From NCBI GenBank assembly GCA_964514105.1, contig CAZEPJ010000068.1:1-22888 (forward strand): a stretch of 22,888 nucleotides of DNA, read 5' to 3'. Position numbers and translations under genes: made by a program. The notes under the pieces are model-generated. The model searched no databases, was not told the DNA's origin, and saw nothing but the letters and a program-made list of their open reading frames with translations. This stretch comes from CAZEPJ01 sp964514105 (GTDB lineage Bacteria > Desulfobacterota > Desulfocorpusculales > Desulfocorpusculum). Below, piece by piece: positions 1 through 7,503 of this stretch. The stretch's first letter is position 1. Every line of letters starts with the position of its first letter.

Positions 1-1499
1 TCCCCATGTGCATCTTCGGGCACGTGGGAGACGGCAACCTCCACGCCGTGATCATCATGGACCCGCGGGACGCCAGGGAGTGGGAGACGGTCAGGCATAT
101 CGCCCGGGATTTCATCGACCTGACCAGGCGATTTCAGGGGACCCTCACGGCCGAGCACGGGGTGGGCATGGCCAAGTCCCCGTACATCGCCGAGGAGCTG
201 GGACTGGGCCGGGAGATCATGGAGCGCATCAAGCGCGCGCTGGACCCCGACGACATCCTGAACCCGGGGAAACTGGGCTTACCGGGCGGCATTGCCGACA
301 TCTTCGACCAGTTTGCCTTCGAGCCCCTCCTGGCCGCAGACGCCGCGCGCCAGGGGTACGGCCAGACCGTGGACAACGAGATCCTGGCATGCATCATGTG
401 CGGCTTTTGCAGGCTGGGGTGCCCCACGTACGCCGAGCGCCAGCTCGAGTCGGTCAATGCCCGGGGGCGGGTGCTTCTGGCCTACAACCTCATGACGGGC
501 AGGCTCCCGCCCTCCCGGGAGGTGGCCGAGCGTTTCTATGCATGCACCACGTGCCTGAACTGCCGCTCCACTTGCCCCGCCGGGATCCAGGTGGCCGAGA
601 TCGTGGAGGCCGCCCGCCGTCGCTTGGTGGACGCAGGGTTCCTGCCGGAGAATTTCGCCCCCATGCTGGCGTCCATCCAGGAGAAAGGCAACCCGTTCGG
701 AGAGCCGCAGGAGAAGCGCACAGAGATCTACCCGTCCTCCTTCGTCCAGCCTGAGGGACCGCTGGACGTAATGCTCTTCTTGGGATGCGTGCCCTCGTAC
801 CAGGACGTGCGCATCGTGCCCTCGGTGATGAAGATCATGGATCGCGTGGGGGTCCGATACGGCACCATGGGGAGCCGGGAGCACTGCTGCGGGTACCTGG
901 CGTACCTGGTGGGGAGCATGGGCGAGTTCCACAAATCCATGGAAGCGAACCTGTCCCTTTGGGAGAAGGCGAGCCCGGAATACCTGGTGACCACGTGCGC
1001 AGGGTGTTTCAAGACCTTCAAGGAGCTGTACCCCAAGCATATCGCTCACAATGTGCGTCCCCTCCCCCAGGTCCTGCATCTGGTGGAGTACGTGGATCGT
1101 CTCATCCAGGAGGGAAAGGTCCAGTTCAAGGGCCAATTCCCCGGCAAGGTGGTTTATCACGACCCATGCGATCTGGGGCGCCACATGAACGTGTTCGAGC
1201 CACCGCGAAGGGTGCTGCAGGCCGTGCCGGGGGTGGAACTCCTGGAGTTCCCCATGAATCGGCTTCTGGCCAAGTGCTGCGGCGGGGGCGGCGGGCTCAA
1301 GGCGTTCGATTTCGGGATGAGCGATGACATCGCGTACAAGCGGGTCCAGCAGGCCCGGGACCTGGGGGCCGAGGTCATCGTGTCCGCATGCCCCTCCTGC
1401 AAGCGGAGCCTCCAGGCCGCAGCCGGTCGCCTCAAGCGCGAGGAAAAGGTCAAGATCCAGGTGATGGACATCGCGGAAGTTCTGGCCAAGGCGCTGTGA
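1..1499 (+). CDS. FAD-linked oxidase / (Fe-S)-binding fusion protein (GlcD C-terminus + GlcF-like), 5' partial
   Basis: The reading frame is open to the left edge, so the N-terminal FAD-binding half lies outside. Counting from the first visible Met (base 6), residues 6-13 (HVGDGNLH), the EHGVG at 50-54 and NPGK at 86-89 are the conserved C-terminal signature of GlcD/D-lactate dehydrogenase-type flavoproteins. Two ferredoxin-type [4Fe-4S] motifs follow (C129/C132/C135/C139 and C180/C183/C186/C190, each ending in CP), then two cysteine-rich CCG domains, visible as HCCGY and CCGGGGG. These are the GlcF/heterodisulfide-reductase D features. The family oxidises 2-hydroxyacids such as glycolate or D-lactate and passes electrons through the Fe-S part to a quinone or ETF-type partner; the substrate here is unknown. 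Having GlcD and GlcF in one chain is a known fusion, common in anaerobes. An acyl-CoA synthetase follows after 149 bp, suggesting organic-acid catabolism. Confidence 0.9.
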   Translation, partial: PMCIFGHVGDGNLHAVIIMDPRDAREWETVRHIARDFIDLTRRFQGTLTAEHGVGMAKSPYIAEELGLGREIMERIKRALDPDDILNPGKLGLPGGIADIFDQFAFEPLLAADAARQGYGQTVDNEILACIMCGFCRLGCPTYAERQLESVNARGRVLLAYNLMTGRLPPSREVAERFYACTTCLNCRSTCPAGIQVAEIVEAARRRLVDAGFLPENFAPMLASIQEKGNPFGEPQEKRTEIYPSSFVQPEGPLDVMLFLGCVPSYQDVRIVPSVMKIMDRVGVRYGTMGSREHCCGYLAYLVGSMGEFHKSMEANLSLWEKASPEYLVTTCAGCFKTFKELYPKHIAHNVRPLPQVLHLVEYVDRLIQEGKVQFKGQFPGKVVYHDPCDLGRHMNVFEPPRRVLQAVPGVELLEFPMNRLLAKCCGGGGGLKAFDFGMSDDIAYKRVQQARDLGAEVIVSACPSCKRSLQAAAGRLKREEKVKIQVMDIAEVLAKAL

Positions 1500-1525
1500 C
1501 GCGTCGCGTGGGTCCGTGGGAGGAT

Positions 1526-1543
1526 GGGGGGGCTCGTTCCCCC
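1526..1543 (+). terminator. Possible weak G/C hairpin downstream of the oxidoreductase gene
   Basis: A run of seven G is followed after six bases by a run of five C, about 27 bp past the stop codon. It could form a 5-bp GC stem. There is no T tract, so intrinsic termination is doubtful. The rest of the 149-bp gap holds only a second short inverted repeat (GTGGG-CAC-CCCAC) and the ribosome-binding site of the next gene. Confidence 0.2.
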
Positions 1544-1648
1544 TTCCCCCGGGACGCCGCAGGGGCGCGACCGACGAGGGATCGTGGGCACCCCACAGCC
1601 CCGGGATTCATTCGTTGCTCGCAGCCCCTCCTTAGGGAGGTCGCCCAC

Positions 1649-3202
1649 ATGAGCCATCTGCTCCATTGCGGTGAAGTGCTCACCATGAATGCCACCCTTT
1701 TCCCCCACAAGGTCGGGGCGCGGGACCTTTTCCGGGCCATGACCTTCCGGCAGTGGAACGAACGTTCGTGCCGCCTGGGCAACGGGCTTCTGGGCCTGGG
1801 ACTCCAAAAGGGGGACCGGGTGGGGGTCCTGGCCTACAACTGCCTGGAGTGGATGGAGATCTACGCGGCCACGGCCAAGGCGGGCCTCATCGCCGTGCCC
1901 ATCAACTTCCGGCTCATGGCCCCCGAGATCCGATACATCATGGAGAACTCGGAGGCCAAGGCCCTCATCGTTCAGGACGACCTCATGGACCGCGTGGAGG
2001 AGGTTCGGGGAAGCCTGGATATCCTGGATGAACGGTACATCCATTTTGGCGGGGCGAGGACCCCGGCGGGCCTGCGGAGCTACGAAGGGCTCATGGCCGA
2101 CGCCTCCAGCCAGGAGCCCCAGGTGGCCGTCACGCCCGCGGACGTCTGGACGTTCATGTACACGTCCGGGACCACGGGCAAGCCCAAGGGGGCCATCCGC
2201 TCCCACGAGAGTTACTGCCTGTTCTATCTGGTCGTGGAGGTGGACAAGGGGTTCAGCCGCCGGGACACGGGCCTCCTGGTCATGCCCATGTGCCACGTCA
2301 ACTCCATCTTTTACTCGTTCGTGTTCACGTACTGCGGCGGAAGCGTCTGCGTGTACAACATGAAGAGCTTCGACCCCGAGCACCTGCTCAAGACCCTCTC
2401 GGAGGAGAAGATCACCTTCACCTCCCTGGTCCCCACCCACTACATCATGATGCTGAGCCTGCCCCCGGCGACCAAGGACAAGTACGACGTCGGGAGCGTC
2501 ACCAAGCTGCTCATCTCCTCGGCGCCCGCCCGCAAGGACACCAAGCTGGCCATCATGGACCACTTCAAGAACTCTCAGCTCTTCGAGGCGTACGGATCCA
2601 CCGAGGCCGGTCTGGTGACCCTGCTGACCCCCGAGGAGCAGTTCACCAAGCTGGGCTCCATCGGCCGCGAGGTCACGGGGTCGGGGCGCATCCGCCTCCT
2701 GGACGAGGCCGGCAGCGAGGTGCCCGAGGGGCAGGTGGGTGAGCTCTTCTCCAGGACCCCGTATGCCTTTCAGGGGTACTGGAAGATGCCCGAGAAGACC
2801 GCCGAGGCCCTTCGGGGGCCGTACTGCTCGGCCGGGGACATGGCCCGCCGGGACGAGGACGGATACTACTACCTGGTGGATCGCAAGAGCAACATGATCA
2901 TCACGGGCGGCGAGAACGTCTATCCCTCGGAGGTGGAAAATGTAATCGGATCCCATCCCAAGGTCAAGGACGTGGCCGTCATCGGCGTGCCCCACGACAA
3001 ATGGGGGGAGGCGGTCCACGCCGTGGTCATCCTCCACGATGGACAGGACGCCACCTCCGACGAGATCATCGGTTGGTGCCGGGACAAGATCGCCGGATAC
3101 AAGCGGCCCAAATCCGTCCTGTTCATCCGGGACGACGAGATGCCGCGAACGGCCACGGGCAAGATCCTGCATCGCATCCTCCGGGAGCGCTACGGCAGTT
3201 AG
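1649..3202 (+). CDS. AMP-forming acyl-CoA synthetase (ANL superfamily)
   Basis: Predicted cytoplasmic enzyme of 517 residues that activates a carboxylic acid with ATP and CoA, giving the acyl-CoA, AMP and pyrophosphate. The start at 1649 is chosen because AGGGAGG lies 8 bases upstream (1634-1640); the frame is open further upstream but without a comparable signal. The hallmark motifs are in order: phosphate-binding TSGTTGKPKG at residues 172-181, the YGSTEA adenylate motif, the hinge region YLVDRKSNMIITGGENVYP, and the C-terminal PRTATGKILHR with the adenylation lysine at K505. The length is normal for acyl-CoA synthetases. The acid cannot be read from sequence; candidates are fatty, aromatic or hydroxy acids. 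The two genes downstream encode a BcrA/HgdC-type activator and an HgdB/BcrB-type protein, so the thioester made here may be their substrate. Confidence 0.9.
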   Translation: MSHLLHCGEVLTMNATLFPHKVGARDLFRAMTFRQWNERSCRLGNGLLGLGLQKGDRVGVLAYNCLEWMEIYAATAKAGLIAVPINFRLMAPEIRYIMENSEAKALIVQDDLMDRVEEVRGSLDILDERYIHFGGARTPAGLRSYEGLMADASSQEPQVAVTPADVWTFMYTSGTTGKPKGAIRSHESYCLFYLVVEVDKGFSRRDTGLLVMPMCHVNSIFYSFVFTYCGGSVCVYNMKSFDPEHLLKTLSEEKITFTSLVPTHYIMMLSLPPATKDKYDVGSVTKLLISSAPARKDTKLAIMDHFKNSQLFEAYGSTEAGLVTLLTPEEQFTKLGSIGREVTGSGRIRLLDEAGSEVPEGQVGELFSRTPYAFQGYWKMPEKTAEALRGPYCSAGDMARRDEDGYYYLVDRKSNMIITGGENVYPSEVENVIGSHPKVKDVAVIGVPHDKWGEAVHAVVILHDGQDATSDEIIGWCRDKIAGYKRPKSVLFIRDDEMPRTATGKILHRILRERYGS

Positions 3203-3321
3203 GACCCGGAGGCCATGGATCGCAGGTCGGCCCCTCCCTGCTCTAATTCGGCCTGCCGGGCCTCCCGGCATGTGGGCAAAGTGGCCGCGGGGGACATCCA
3301 GCGCCAGTTACCCGAGGGACC

Positions 3322-4161
3322 TTGAGACCAACGAAAAGGCTCTGGGCCGGGATCGACGTGGGCGCCGCCACCACCAAGGCGGTGGTCATCGACGAGCGCG
3401 CGGAGCTCCGCGGGGCCCATGTCCAGCGCTCGGGCGTGGACTACGCCGCGGGATCCCGGGAATGCTTCCGGCGGGCCCTGGATCAGGGAGGAGGGATCCC
3501 GGAGGGCGCCGTGGCCGGCATCGTGGCAACGGGGTACGGGCGCCACAACGTGCCCTTCGCCCGGGAGACCAGGACCGAGATCGGCTGCCACATGAGGGGG
3601 TGTTACCATCACCGCCCCCGCGCGGCCACCATCGTGGACATCGGGGGCCAGGACTGCAAGGTGATCCACGTGGACGGCCGGGGCCGCCGCGTGGGGTTCA
3701 AGATGAACCGCAAGTGCGCCGCAGGGACGGGGGCCTTTCTGGAAGAGATCGCCCTGCGGCTCGCGCTCAACGTGGGGGACCTGGACCCCCTGGCCCGCCG
3801 GTCCGTCAAGGAGGTCAGGATCGGGTCCTACTGCACGGTGTTCAGCTCCAGCGAGATCCTCACCCTGATCCGCAAGGGGGAGCGCGTGGAGGATATCGCC
3901 CGGGGGGTCTTCGAGTCGGTGGTGCAGCGGATCCTGGAGATGGACCCTCTGGCGGGCGACGTCGTTCTCACGGGAGGCGTGGTGGAGCACAACGGGATCA
4001 TTGCGGAGATCCTGACGGACCGTCTGGGGCGCCCGGTCTGGGTCCCTCCCCACCCCCAGCTCATGGGAGCGCTGGGAGCGGCCCTGTACGCCATGGAGGG
4101 GGCGCCCGCGGGCTCGAGAAGGCCGGAGGAGGAAGGACATGACGTCCCGGACAGCGCCTGA
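3322..4161 (+). CDS. BcrA/BadF/BzdQ/HgdC-family ATPase (activator of 2-hydroxyacyl-CoA dehydratase or benzoyl-CoA reductase)
   Basis: A 279-residue member of the ASKHA ATPase fold. Proteins of this family form homodimers with one [4Fe-4S] cluster at the interface and use ATP hydrolysis to push an electron to very low potential into the partner enzyme. Seen here are the phosphate-1 loop GIDVGAATTKA (residues 10-20), DIGGQD (106-111), the cluster cysteines C132 in KCAAGTGAF and C171 in YCTVFSSSE, and the adenosine-loop segment LTGGVVEHNG. The start is a TTG at 3322. Its GAGGG sits only 3 bases upstream, which is tight, but an in-frame stop at 3244 leaves no ATG alternative. The gene overlaps the next by 23 bp, implying translational coupling with the catalytic partner. 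Only one activator gene is present, as in HgdC/FldI/YjiL systems, whereas class I benzoyl-CoA reductases carry two (BcrA and BcrD). Confidence 0.9.
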   Translation: MRPTKRLWAGIDVGAATTKAVVIDERAELRGAHVQRSGVDYAAGSRECFRRALDQGGGIPEGAVAGIVATGYGRHNVPFARETRTEIGCHMRGCYHHRPRAATIVDIGGQDCKVIHVDGRGRRVGFKMNRKCAAGTGAFLEEIALRLALNVGDLDPLARRSVKEVRIGSYCTVFSSSEILTLIRKGERVEDIARGVFESVVQRILEMDPLAGDVVLTGGVVEHNGIIAEILTDRLGRPVWVPPHPQLMGALGAALYAMEGAPAGSRRPEEEGHDVPDSA

Positions 4162-5380
4162 GCGCAGGGAGTTTCAGGCCACGCCCCGCCTGAAGGAGGT
4201 GATGGCCGAGCATTTTCGAGAGCTGGACCGCGCCGCCCAGCGCCGGGAGCCCAAGATCGCCTGGTGCACCAGCGTGGGGCCGGCGGAGCTGCTTCGGGCC
4301 ATGGGATTCCTGGTTTACTTCCCCGAGAACCACGGCGCGGTGCTCGGGGCCAGCCGCAAGGCCATGGAGTTCATCCCCGCGGCCAACGCACTGGGTTACT
4401 CCCCGGACATCTGTTCGTACCTCACCAGCGACGTGGGGGCCTATCTCATGGGCCAGACCCCTCTGGCCCAGGCGTACGGAATCCGGGGCGTGCCCAGGCC
4501 CGACCTGCTGGCGTACAACACCAACCAGTGCCGCGACGTCCAGGACTGGTTCCACTACTACGGCCGGGAGTTCGGGGCCCCGGTGGTGGGGATCACCTCC
4601 CCCCGGGCCGTGGAGGATGTGGCCTCTGCCCACGTGGAGGACGTGGCGCGCCAGATGGAGGCCATGGTCCCCGTGCTGGAGCAGGTCTCGGGCCGGAGGC
4701 TGGACATGGATCGACTCCGCCACGTGGTGGGGCTCTCCCGGAAGTGCTCCGACCTCTGGAAGGAGGTCCTGGCCACGGCCGCCGCGATCCCCTCGCCCTG
4801 GACCTTCTTCGACCACACCATCCACATGGGCCCGGCCGTGGTGGCCCGGGGCACCCAGACCGCCGTGGACTACTACGAATTGCTCTTGGAAGAGCTGCGG
4901 GGGCGCGTGAAGTACGGCGGCTCGGCCGTTGCCGCAGAGCGGCACCGGCTGTACTGGGAGGGGATGCCCATCTGGGGCAAGCTCCGGGATCTCTCCAACC
5001 TGTTTTGCCGGCTTGGCGCCGCCATCGTGGCCTCCACGTACTGCAACAGCTGGATCTTCAAGGACTTCGACCCCAGGGATCCCTTCCTCAGCATGGCGCG
5101 CGCCTACACCAACATCTTCATCTGCCACGGGGAGGGATGGAAGGAGGCGTATATCGAGGGGATGGTCCGGGAGTTCCGCATCGACGGCATCGTCTTCCAC
5201 GACGCCAAGACATGCCCGAACAACTCCAACAGCCGGTACGGCATGCCTCAGCGGCTCCACAAGCGCCTGGGCGTCCCCTGTCTGGTCCTCCACGGGGACT
5301 TGAACGACCTGCGCTGCTATTCCGAGGAGCAGGCCATCACCAACATCGAGGCCTTCGTCGAGCAGTTGGACGAGAGCTGA
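4139..5380 (+). CDS. 2-hydroxyacyl-CoA dehydratase / benzoyl-CoA reductase family catalytic subunit (HgdB/BcrB/BcrC-like)
   Basis: A 413-residue protein of the HGD-D (2-hydroxyglutaryl-CoA dehydratase D-component) family, whose members hold Fe-S clusters and accept an ATP-energised electron from the BcrA/HgdC-type protein encoded just upstream. The ATG at 4139 has a strong AGGAGG-type site and overlaps the activator by 23 bp. Family features are WCTSVGPAELLRAMG (39-55 region, C43), YFPENHGA (60-67), the C92 SYLTSDVG segment, and the C-terminal IDGIVFHDAKTCPNNSNSRY with C359. Ten cysteines are present in all. Known dehydratases and reductases use two different subunits of this family, but only one is encoded here. 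It may be homodimeric, like the double-cubane-cluster proteins and E. coli YjiM, or it may pair with a subunit encoded elsewhere. Substrate assignment is open. Confidence 0.87.
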   Translation: MTSRTAPERREFQATPRLKEVMAEHFRELDRAAQRREPKIAWCTSVGPAELLRAMGFLVYFPENHGAVLGASRKAMEFIPAANALGYSPDICSYLTSDVGAYLMGQTPLAQAYGIRGVPRPDLLAYNTNQCRDVQDWFHYYGREFGAPVVGITSPRAVEDVASAHVEDVARQMEAMVPVLEQVSGRRLDMDRLRHVVGLSRKCSDLWKEVLATAAAIPSPWTFFDHTIHMGPAVVARGTQTAVDYYELLLEELRGRVKYGGSAVAAERHRLYWEGMPIWGKLRDLSNLFCRLGAAIVASTYCNSWIFKDFDPRDPFLSMARAYTNIFICHGEGWKEAYIEGMVREFRIDGIVFHDAKTCPNNSNSRYGMPQRLHKRLGVPCLVLHGDLNDLRCYSEEQAITNIEAFVEQLDES

Positions 5381-5455
5381 GCCTGTTGCCGCCATCCCTT
5401 GCGACAGCCGTCCCGTACCGAACCGGAGTCTGAACGGACTTGCTCGGGTGATTGG

Positions 5456-5471
5456 CTCGGGGAAGCCCGAG
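5456..5471. terminator. Hairpin with 6-bp stem (CTCGGG-GAAG-CCCGAG)
   Basis: A perfect 6-bp GC-rich stem with a GAAG tetraloop, 76 bp after the dehydratase stop. No T tract follows, so it is either a weak or factor-assisted terminator or an RNA-stabilising 3' stem. Confidence 0.4.
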
Positions 5472-5509
5472 AAGACTCGGGGATTCAGGACAGAGCGTGC
5501 CCCGGGGGA

Positions 5510-5536
5510 CCGCGTACCGGCGCATGCCGCACGCGG
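5510..5536. other. Nested hairpin in the intergenic region
   Basis: Outer arms CCGCGT (5510-5515) and ACGCGG (5531-5536) enclose inner arms CGGC and GCCG around a GCAT loop. The two stems are separated by AC on one side and C on the other. Ten base pairs in 27 bases is strong for a non-coding stretch. It could be part of a terminator, or a protein site upstream of the promoter at 5621. Confidence 0.4.
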
Positions 5537-5620
5537 TTCGGGCGGCGGATCCCGAGGGGCTGTGGGGTCGGTCGTGTGGGAGGGGCGCGCCGCGGCTTCC
5601 TCTGACTCGGGAAAACAGGC

Positions 5621-5626
5621 TAGAAT
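5621..5626 (+). promoter_or_regulatory. Probable sigma-70 -10 box (TAGAAT) for the methyltransferase-amrS-hyp operon
   Basis: TAGAAT matches the -10 consensus at five of six positions and stands in a locally AT-richer patch. No convincing -35 hexamer is seen at 16-18 bp; a weak TTCCTC lies near 5597. A start near 5633 would give a leader of about 70 bases, including the G10 run, before the GTG at 5705. Confidence 0.4.
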
Positions 5627-5690
5627 GACATGGGGGGGGGGAGATCTCCGGGATGGGCCCTCATCCCATCGATGCCCGCTGGGCGGCTCC

Positions 5691-5697
5691 GGGAAGG
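5691..5697 (+). promoter_or_regulatory. Ribosome-binding site that fixes the GTG start of the methyltransferase
   Basis: GGGAAGG lies 7 bases before the GTG at 5705. The ATG at 5698 is out of frame, and the in-frame ATG candidates further upstream have no comparable site. Confidence 0.5.
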
Positions 5698-5704
5698 ATG
5701 TGTC

Positions 5705-6496
5705 GTGGAAACCCTTTTCCATGAAGGGGTGGCCAGGCGATACGACGGGTGGTTTCTCTCGCCGGCCGGCCGGTATGTGGAGGAGGTCGAGAACGCGTTG
5801 CTCCTCCAGCTGCTGCGGCCCAGGGCCGGGCAGTCCGTTCTGGACGTCGGGTGCGGCACCGGCAACCATCTCCTGCTTCTTCGCCAGATGGGGCTGGATG
5901 TATCCGGTCTGGACCCCTCCGAGGCCATGCTGGCGGTGGCCCGGGACAAGCTGGGTCCGGCCGTCGATCTTCGGGTGGGCTCGGCGGAGGAGTTGCCCTT
6001 CGACGACAACAGCTTCGACATGGTCACCCTCATCAGCTGCCTGGAGTTCTCCCCCCATCCATTTCGGGCGCTGGCCGAGGCCTTTCGCGTGGGGCGCAGC
6101 CATGTGGTCGTCGCCGTGCTCAATCGCCTGTCGGCCAATGGAGTCCAGCGGAAGATCGAGGGCCTGCTCAGACCGACCCTGTATCGTCACGCGCGCTTTT
6201 TCTCCATCCTGGAGCTGCGCTACATGATTCGGCGGGTCCTGGGCGTCAGCCGGATGGAATGGGGCAGCGTCCTGTGGCTTCCGTTGCGATTCCACCGGTG
6301 GGATCGGATGGTTCATGGATGGATGCCGCGGCGGCGAAACCCTTTCGGGGCGTTTCTGGCCGTGCGCGTGGAGATCCTGTACACCCATCAGGGCGCCCTG
6401 AATCCCCTGACCACATCGTGGATGCGGGCCCGGCCCGAGGCGTCTCCGGGCGCGGCCATGGGACGGCTCTCGGACCTGCGGAGGTCGGCTCCATGA
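5705..6496 (+). CDS. Class I SAM-dependent methyltransferase (Methyltransf_11 type)
   Basis: A 263-residue predicted soluble methyltransferase. Motif I is DVGCGTG at residues 47-53, the acidic residue ending strand 2 is in SGLDPSEAML (D70), the acidic loop is GSAEELPFDDNSFDMV, and motif IV is in LISCLEF. The layout matches the UbiE/Methyltransf_11 fold that methylates small molecules, with a C-terminal part (after about residue 150) that I cannot assign. The start is the GTG at 5705, preceded by GGGAAGG at 7 bases. Its stop overlaps the ATG of the next gene (ATGA at 6493-6496), so it is translationally coupled to the AmrS-type radical SAM gene and then to hypF and hypD. No known methylation step belongs to hydrogenase cyanide-ligand synthesis, so its role there is unknown. 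Confidence 0.85.
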   Translation: METLFHEGVARRYDGWFLSPAGRYVEEVENALLLQLLRPRAGQSVLDVGCGTGNHLLLLRQMGLDVSGLDPSEAMLAVARDKLGPAVDLRVGSAEELPFDDNSFDMVTLISCLEFSPHPFRALAEAFRVGRSHVVVAVLNRLSANGVQRKIEGLLRPTLYRHARFFSILELRYMIRRVLGVSRMEWGSVLWLPLRFHRWDRMVHGWMPRRRNPFGAFLAVRVEILYTHQGALNPLTTSWMRARPEASPGAAMGRLSDLRRSAP

Positions 6497-7503
6497 GAGA
6501 GGCCATGCTGTACGAGAGGCGGCCGGGGGAGGTCGTGCAGTGCGGCCTGTGCAGTCACCGTTGCCTCATCGGCGAGGGGAAGGGCGGGATCTGCCATGTG
6601 CGGGTCAACCGGGGTGGAACCCTCTACACCTTGGTATACGGCAAGGTCGTGGCCGAAAACGTGGATCCCGTGGAGAAAAAGCCCCTGTTCCACGTGCTGC
6701 CGGGGAGCCTGTCGTACTCCATCGCCACCTGCGGGTGCAACTTCCGATGCCTGCACTGTCAGAACCACGAGATCTCCCAGATGCCCCGCGATGCAGGACG
6801 CATCGTCGGGCGGGAAGTGGGGGCCGAGGAGGTGGTGCGACGGGCGAGGGCCTCGGGTTGCCGGAGCATCTCCTTCACCTACACCGAGCCCACCATCTAC
6901 CTGGAGTACGCCCTGGACGTGGCCCGCGTGGCGGCGCGGGAGGGGCTCCTCAACCTCTTCGTCACCAACGGATACATGACCGAGGAGGCGCTGGAGGCCT
7001 TCCATCCCCACCTCCATGCGGCCAACGTGGACCTGAAGGCGGCCACGGACGATTTCTACAGGAAGATCTGCGGGGCCCGCCTGGAGCCGGTCAAGGCCGC
7101 CATCCGCAGGATGCGGGCCCTGGACATCTGGGTGGAGGTGACGACCCTGCTCATCCCGGGCCTCAACGACGACCCCGGCGGGCTCAGGGAGATCGCCCGC
7201 TTTCTCGCGTCGGTGGGAAACGAGATCCCCTGGCACGTCAGCGCCTTTCATCCCACGTACCGCCTCGCGGATCGCCCGCGCACCCCGCTGCAGAGCCTGC
7301 GGCGCGCCAGGGAGATCGGCCTGGAAGAGGGGCTGCGCCACGTGTACAGCGGCAATGTGCCGGGGGACGAGGGAGAAAACACCCTCTGCGCGGGGTGCGG
7401 GGCTCCCGTGATTCGGCGGTTCGGCTTTCGGGTGCTGGAGAACCTCCTCAGGGCCGGCAGGTGTCCAGCGTGCGCCACGGCGCTTCAGGGGCTGGGATGG
7501 TGA
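6493..7503 (+). CDS. amrS: AmmeMemoRadiSam system radical SAM enzyme
   Basis: A 336-residue radical SAM protein related to pyruvate-formate-lyase activating enzymes. The SAM [4Fe-4S] motif is C82-x3-C86-x2-C89, inside CGCNFRCLHCQN. An N-terminal cysteine cluster (C17, C20, C24, C34, in CGLCSHRCLIGEG) and the segment VDPVEKKPLFHVLPG are typical of the AmrS family. A zinc-ribbon-like tail near residues 298-328 (CAGCG and CPAC) is an addition found in some members. The family is named for its usual partners AMMECR1 (AmrA) and MEMO1 (AmrB), neither of which is in this window. Its reaction is not firmly established. Here it overlaps the methyltransferase at its start and hypF at its end, suggesting a link with [NiFe]-hydrogenase maturation. 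Confidence 0.9.
   Translation: MREAMLYERRPGEVVQCGLCSHRCLIGEGKGGICHVRVNRGGTLYTLVYGKVVAENVDPVEKKPLFHVLPGSLSYSIATCGCNFRCLHCQNHEISQMPRDAGRIVGREVGAEEVVRRARASGCRSISFTYTEPTIYLEYALDVARVAAREGLLNLFVTNGYMTEEALEAFHPHLHAANVDLKAATDDFYRKICGARLEPVKAAIRRMRALDIWVEVTTLLIPGLNDDPGGLREIARFLASVGNEIPWHVSAFHPTYRLADRPRTPLQSLRRAREIGLEEGLRHVYSGNVPGDEGENTLCAGCGAPVIRRFGFRVLENLLRAGRCPACATALQGLGW

Larger units (their letters stand above)
5381..5704. other. 324-bp non-coding region with two hairpins, a G10 run and a promoter
   Basis: This gap separates the dehydratase gene from the methyltransferase gene. The frames crossing it show no recognisable protein. It contains two perfect inverted repeats (5456-5471 and 5510-5536), several copies of CTCGGG, a -10 box at 5621-5626 and ten consecutive G at 5632-5641. 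It probably holds the end of the upstream transcript and the leader of the methyltransferase-amrS-hyp operon. Confidence 0.5.

Noticed and set aside
1157..3271. 704-codon open frame on the minus strand
   Set aside because: It is exactly antisense to the oxidoreductase and acyl-CoA synthetase genes. Its product is Gly/Arg/His/Val-rich without a domain, typical of antisense frames in high-GC DNA.
5399..5605. 68-codon frame in the gap after the dehydratase gene
   Set aside because: It has no ribosome-binding site and no recognisable similarity, and it crosses both hairpins. It is more likely non-coding.
5632..5641. G10 run as a possible phase-variation tract
   Set aside because: It lies in the untranslated leader, not in a coding frame, and there is no evidence of length variation. 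It is kept only as a note in the intergenic description.
4061..6388. 775-codon open frame on the minus strand
   Set aside because: It runs antisense across the dehydratase gene, a non-coding gap and the methyltransferase gene, with low-complexity composition and no motif.
6540..7496. Upstream extension of the hypF frame through amrS (total 1088 codons)
   Set aside because: The extension is a shifted-frame shadow of amrS. HypF begins with its acylphosphatase domain right after the ATG at 7497.
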